Source of the DNA: Sphingomonas sp. CROZ-RG-20F-R02-07
GTDB lineage: Bacteria > Pseudomonadota > Alphaproteobacteria > Sphingomonadales > Sphingomonadaceae
Length of the DNA: 64,000 nt
Reading direction: 5' to 3'
Assembly: GCF_022662335.1 (NCBI RefSeq)
Contig: NZ_JAKNQJ010000006.1
Span: 62,001 to 126,000 of the forward strand
A program made the position numbers and the translations under genes. Shown piece after piece: positions 62,806-64,000 of this stretch; the first letter of the stretch is position 1; every line of letters starts with the position of its first letter. A model generated the notes under the pieces. It saw only the letters and a list, made by a program, of their open reading frames with translations, did not search any database and was not told the origin of the DNA.

Positions 62806-64000
62806 ACGACCTGACCCCCGATGCCGCGACCGACGGCATCCAGGAGGGCAAGCGGCTGATCCGCCTGGGCGGCGACAAGGCGTTGAGCCTGGCCGAGCGG
62901 CTGTCCGAACGCTTCCACCGGCTGACGTGGCGCACGCCGATCCACGGCATGCGGCTGAAGGGGCGCTATCCGCTGAAGCTGATCGCGGTGCCCGAGGACC
63001 CGATCATAGGCGACGTGCCGCGCGGGCGCGCGCTGATCGAGGGGATGCTCAGCCACCGCGGCGAACATCATGCGATCGAAACGCTCGATCTGGCCCGGCC
63101 CGTCTATGGCAAGGCGTTCGGCGACTATCTCCACGGCTTTGGCTGGCTGCGCGACCTGTCGACCGTGGCGACGCGCGCGCAAGGCGCGCCGATCGCCGAA
63201 TATCTGATGGCGCGCTGGCTCGACCAGCATGCCGACAGCGTGGGCGGCGCGGCGTGGCGCGCGGATCTGTGGGGGCGGCGCATCCTCGCCTGGACGAGCC
63301 ATGCGCCGCTGATCCTGTCGTCGACCGATCTGGTGTATCGCTCGAGCGTGCTGAACGCGCTCGCCCGTGGCGCGCGGCACCTCGATCGCGGCGCGGACAA
63401 GGCGCCGGCCGGGCCGCCGCGGATCGCGGCGTGGTGCGGCGTGGTGGCGGCGGGGCTGCTGATCCCGGGCGGCGATCCGCGCCGCGCGTTCGGCGAGGCG
63501 GGGCTGGTGCGCGCGCTGGCGGCGTCGCTGTTCGACGATGGCGGATCGGTGACGCGCAGCCCGGCGGCGTTGCTCGATTCGATCCAGTTGCTGGCGTCGC
63601 TGCGCGAGACCTATGCAGCGCGGCGGATCGACCTGCCCGAGCCGATCGGTGCCGCGCTCGGACGGATGGTGCCGGCGCTGCTGGGCGTCGCGCATGGCGA
63701 TCGCGGGCTGTCGAGCTGGCAGGGCGGCGGCCCGGTGCCCGCGGACAGCGTGGCGGCGGTGATCGAGGCGACGGGCATCCGTACCCGGCCGCTGCGCCAG
63801 GCGCGCGACTGGGGCTATCAGCGGCTGGCGGCGGGATCGGCGGTGCTGATCGTCGACGCCGCGCCGCCGCCCGTGGCGCGCGTGGTGGAGGGTGGCTGCG
63901 CCTCGACGCTGGCGTTCGAATTCTCCGATGGTCCGGCGCGGATCGTCGTCAATTGCGGCGGCGCGCAGGCCGGATTGGCCACGCTGCCGCCAGCGCTCAC
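62802..64000 (+). CDS. Heparinase II/III family protein, N-terminal part (partial)
   Basis: The frame runs open from ATG 62802 to the right edge, so about 399 residues are seen and the 3' end is missing. Family blocks include [25 protein letters not shown] and [19 protein letters not shown] helical (alpha/alpha toroid-like) region follows, then [15 protein letters not shown] and [19 protein letters not shown]. Family members are polysaccharide lyases; this alphaproteobacterial form, next to rpe and rsmB, has no known substrate. The active-site residues cannot be checked fully in the fragment. Confidence 0.85.
   Translation, partial: MNDLTPDAATDGIQEGKRLIRLGGDKALSLAERLSERFHRLTWRTPIHGMRLKGRYPLKLIAVPEDPIIGDVPRGRALIEGMLSHRGEHHAIETLDLARPVYGKAFGDYLHGFGWLRDLSTVATRAQGAPIAEYLMARWLDQHADSVGGAAWRADLWGRRILAWTSHAPLILSSTDLVYRSSVLNALARGARHLDRGADKAPAGPPRIAAWCGVVAAGLLIPGGDPRRAFGEAGLVRALAASLFDDGGSVTRSPAALLDSIQLLASLRETYAARRIDLPEPIGAALGRMVPALLGVAHGDRGLSSWQGGGPVPADSVAAVIEATGIRTRPLRQARDWGYQRLAAGSAVLIVDAAPPPVARVVEGGCASTLAFEFSDGPARIVVNCGGAQAGLATLPPAL

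Noticed and set aside
1..64000. tRNA, rRNA, CRISPR arrays, IS elements or prophage genes
   Set aside because: All gaps were read for cloverleaf, regular repeat-spacer or transposase signals; none was seen.

Overview
The window looks like ordinary chromosome of a high-GC alphaproteobacterium of the order Sphingomonadales, probably Sphingomonas or a close relative. This rests on several things: a class I lysyl-tRNA synthetase, a CrtZ carotenoid hydroxylase, COQ9, the ubiquinol-cytochrome c chaperone, DUF1489, DUF1674/SdhAF4 and TIGR02186 proteins, a riboflavin operon with a RibBX-type gene, and dispersed hairpin repeats of the type CCGTTCGCCCTGAGCTTGTC that I associate with sphingomonads. No database search was possible, so this placement is inference from recognised families. 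Coding density is very high and many genes overlap by 1 to 14 bases as ATGA, GTGA or TTGA junctions.

Layout. 1-5.2 kb: the end of a PlsC-type acyltransferase, hisC-tyrA (minus), metX-GNAT-metW and a single-domain response regulator. 5.2-12 kb: an HWE histidine kinase, ssb, feoAB with a Fur-like site, and a glycosyltransferase/outer-membrane pair resembling NfrB/NfrA. 12-20.9 kb: bamE, the cytochrome bc1 chaperone and DUF177, sixA, a DinG/XPD-like helicase, lysK, a deacetylase and an MFS transporter. 21-28.6 kb: etfBA, sucC without sucD, crtZ, a PilZ protein, prs, gltX, tonB and a small membrane protein. 28.6-32.2 kb: the riboflavin operon ribD-ribE-ribBX-ribH. 32.2-43.6 kb: an Old Yellow Enzyme, an EamA transporter, COQ9, TauE plus TIGR02186, a HerA-like ATPase, an M23 peptidase, a SUV3-like helicase, an S4 protein and fdxA. 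43.8-52.9 kb: carD, two GIN-domain (DUF2807) proteins, DUF1489, mgtE, a cyclophilin, a LysR regulator, a CDC48-like ATPase and a DUF72 protein. 52.9-53.95 kb: a low-GC island of broken genes, the only stretch longer than 300 bases without an intact gene. 54-64 kb: gpsA-tsaD, hemC-hemD plus a mitofilin-like protein, an AsmA protein, sdhAF4, rsmB, rpe and the start of a heparinase-like gene that runs off the window.

How the genes work together. Most are housekeeping: amino-acid, haem, riboflavin and ubiquinone supply, outer-membrane assembly, iron and magnesium uptake, and RNA modification. No IS element, prophage, CRISPR array, rRNA or tRNA was recognised. The most informative non-routine observations are: a GTP cyclohydrolase II-like domain in RibBA that has lost its zinc cysteines; a repeated promoter layout predicting leaderless mRNAs; an orphan intrinsic terminator that may end a small RNA; the decayed low-GC island; and several families of dispersed hairpins. 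I did not find a convincing wholly new multi-gene system.
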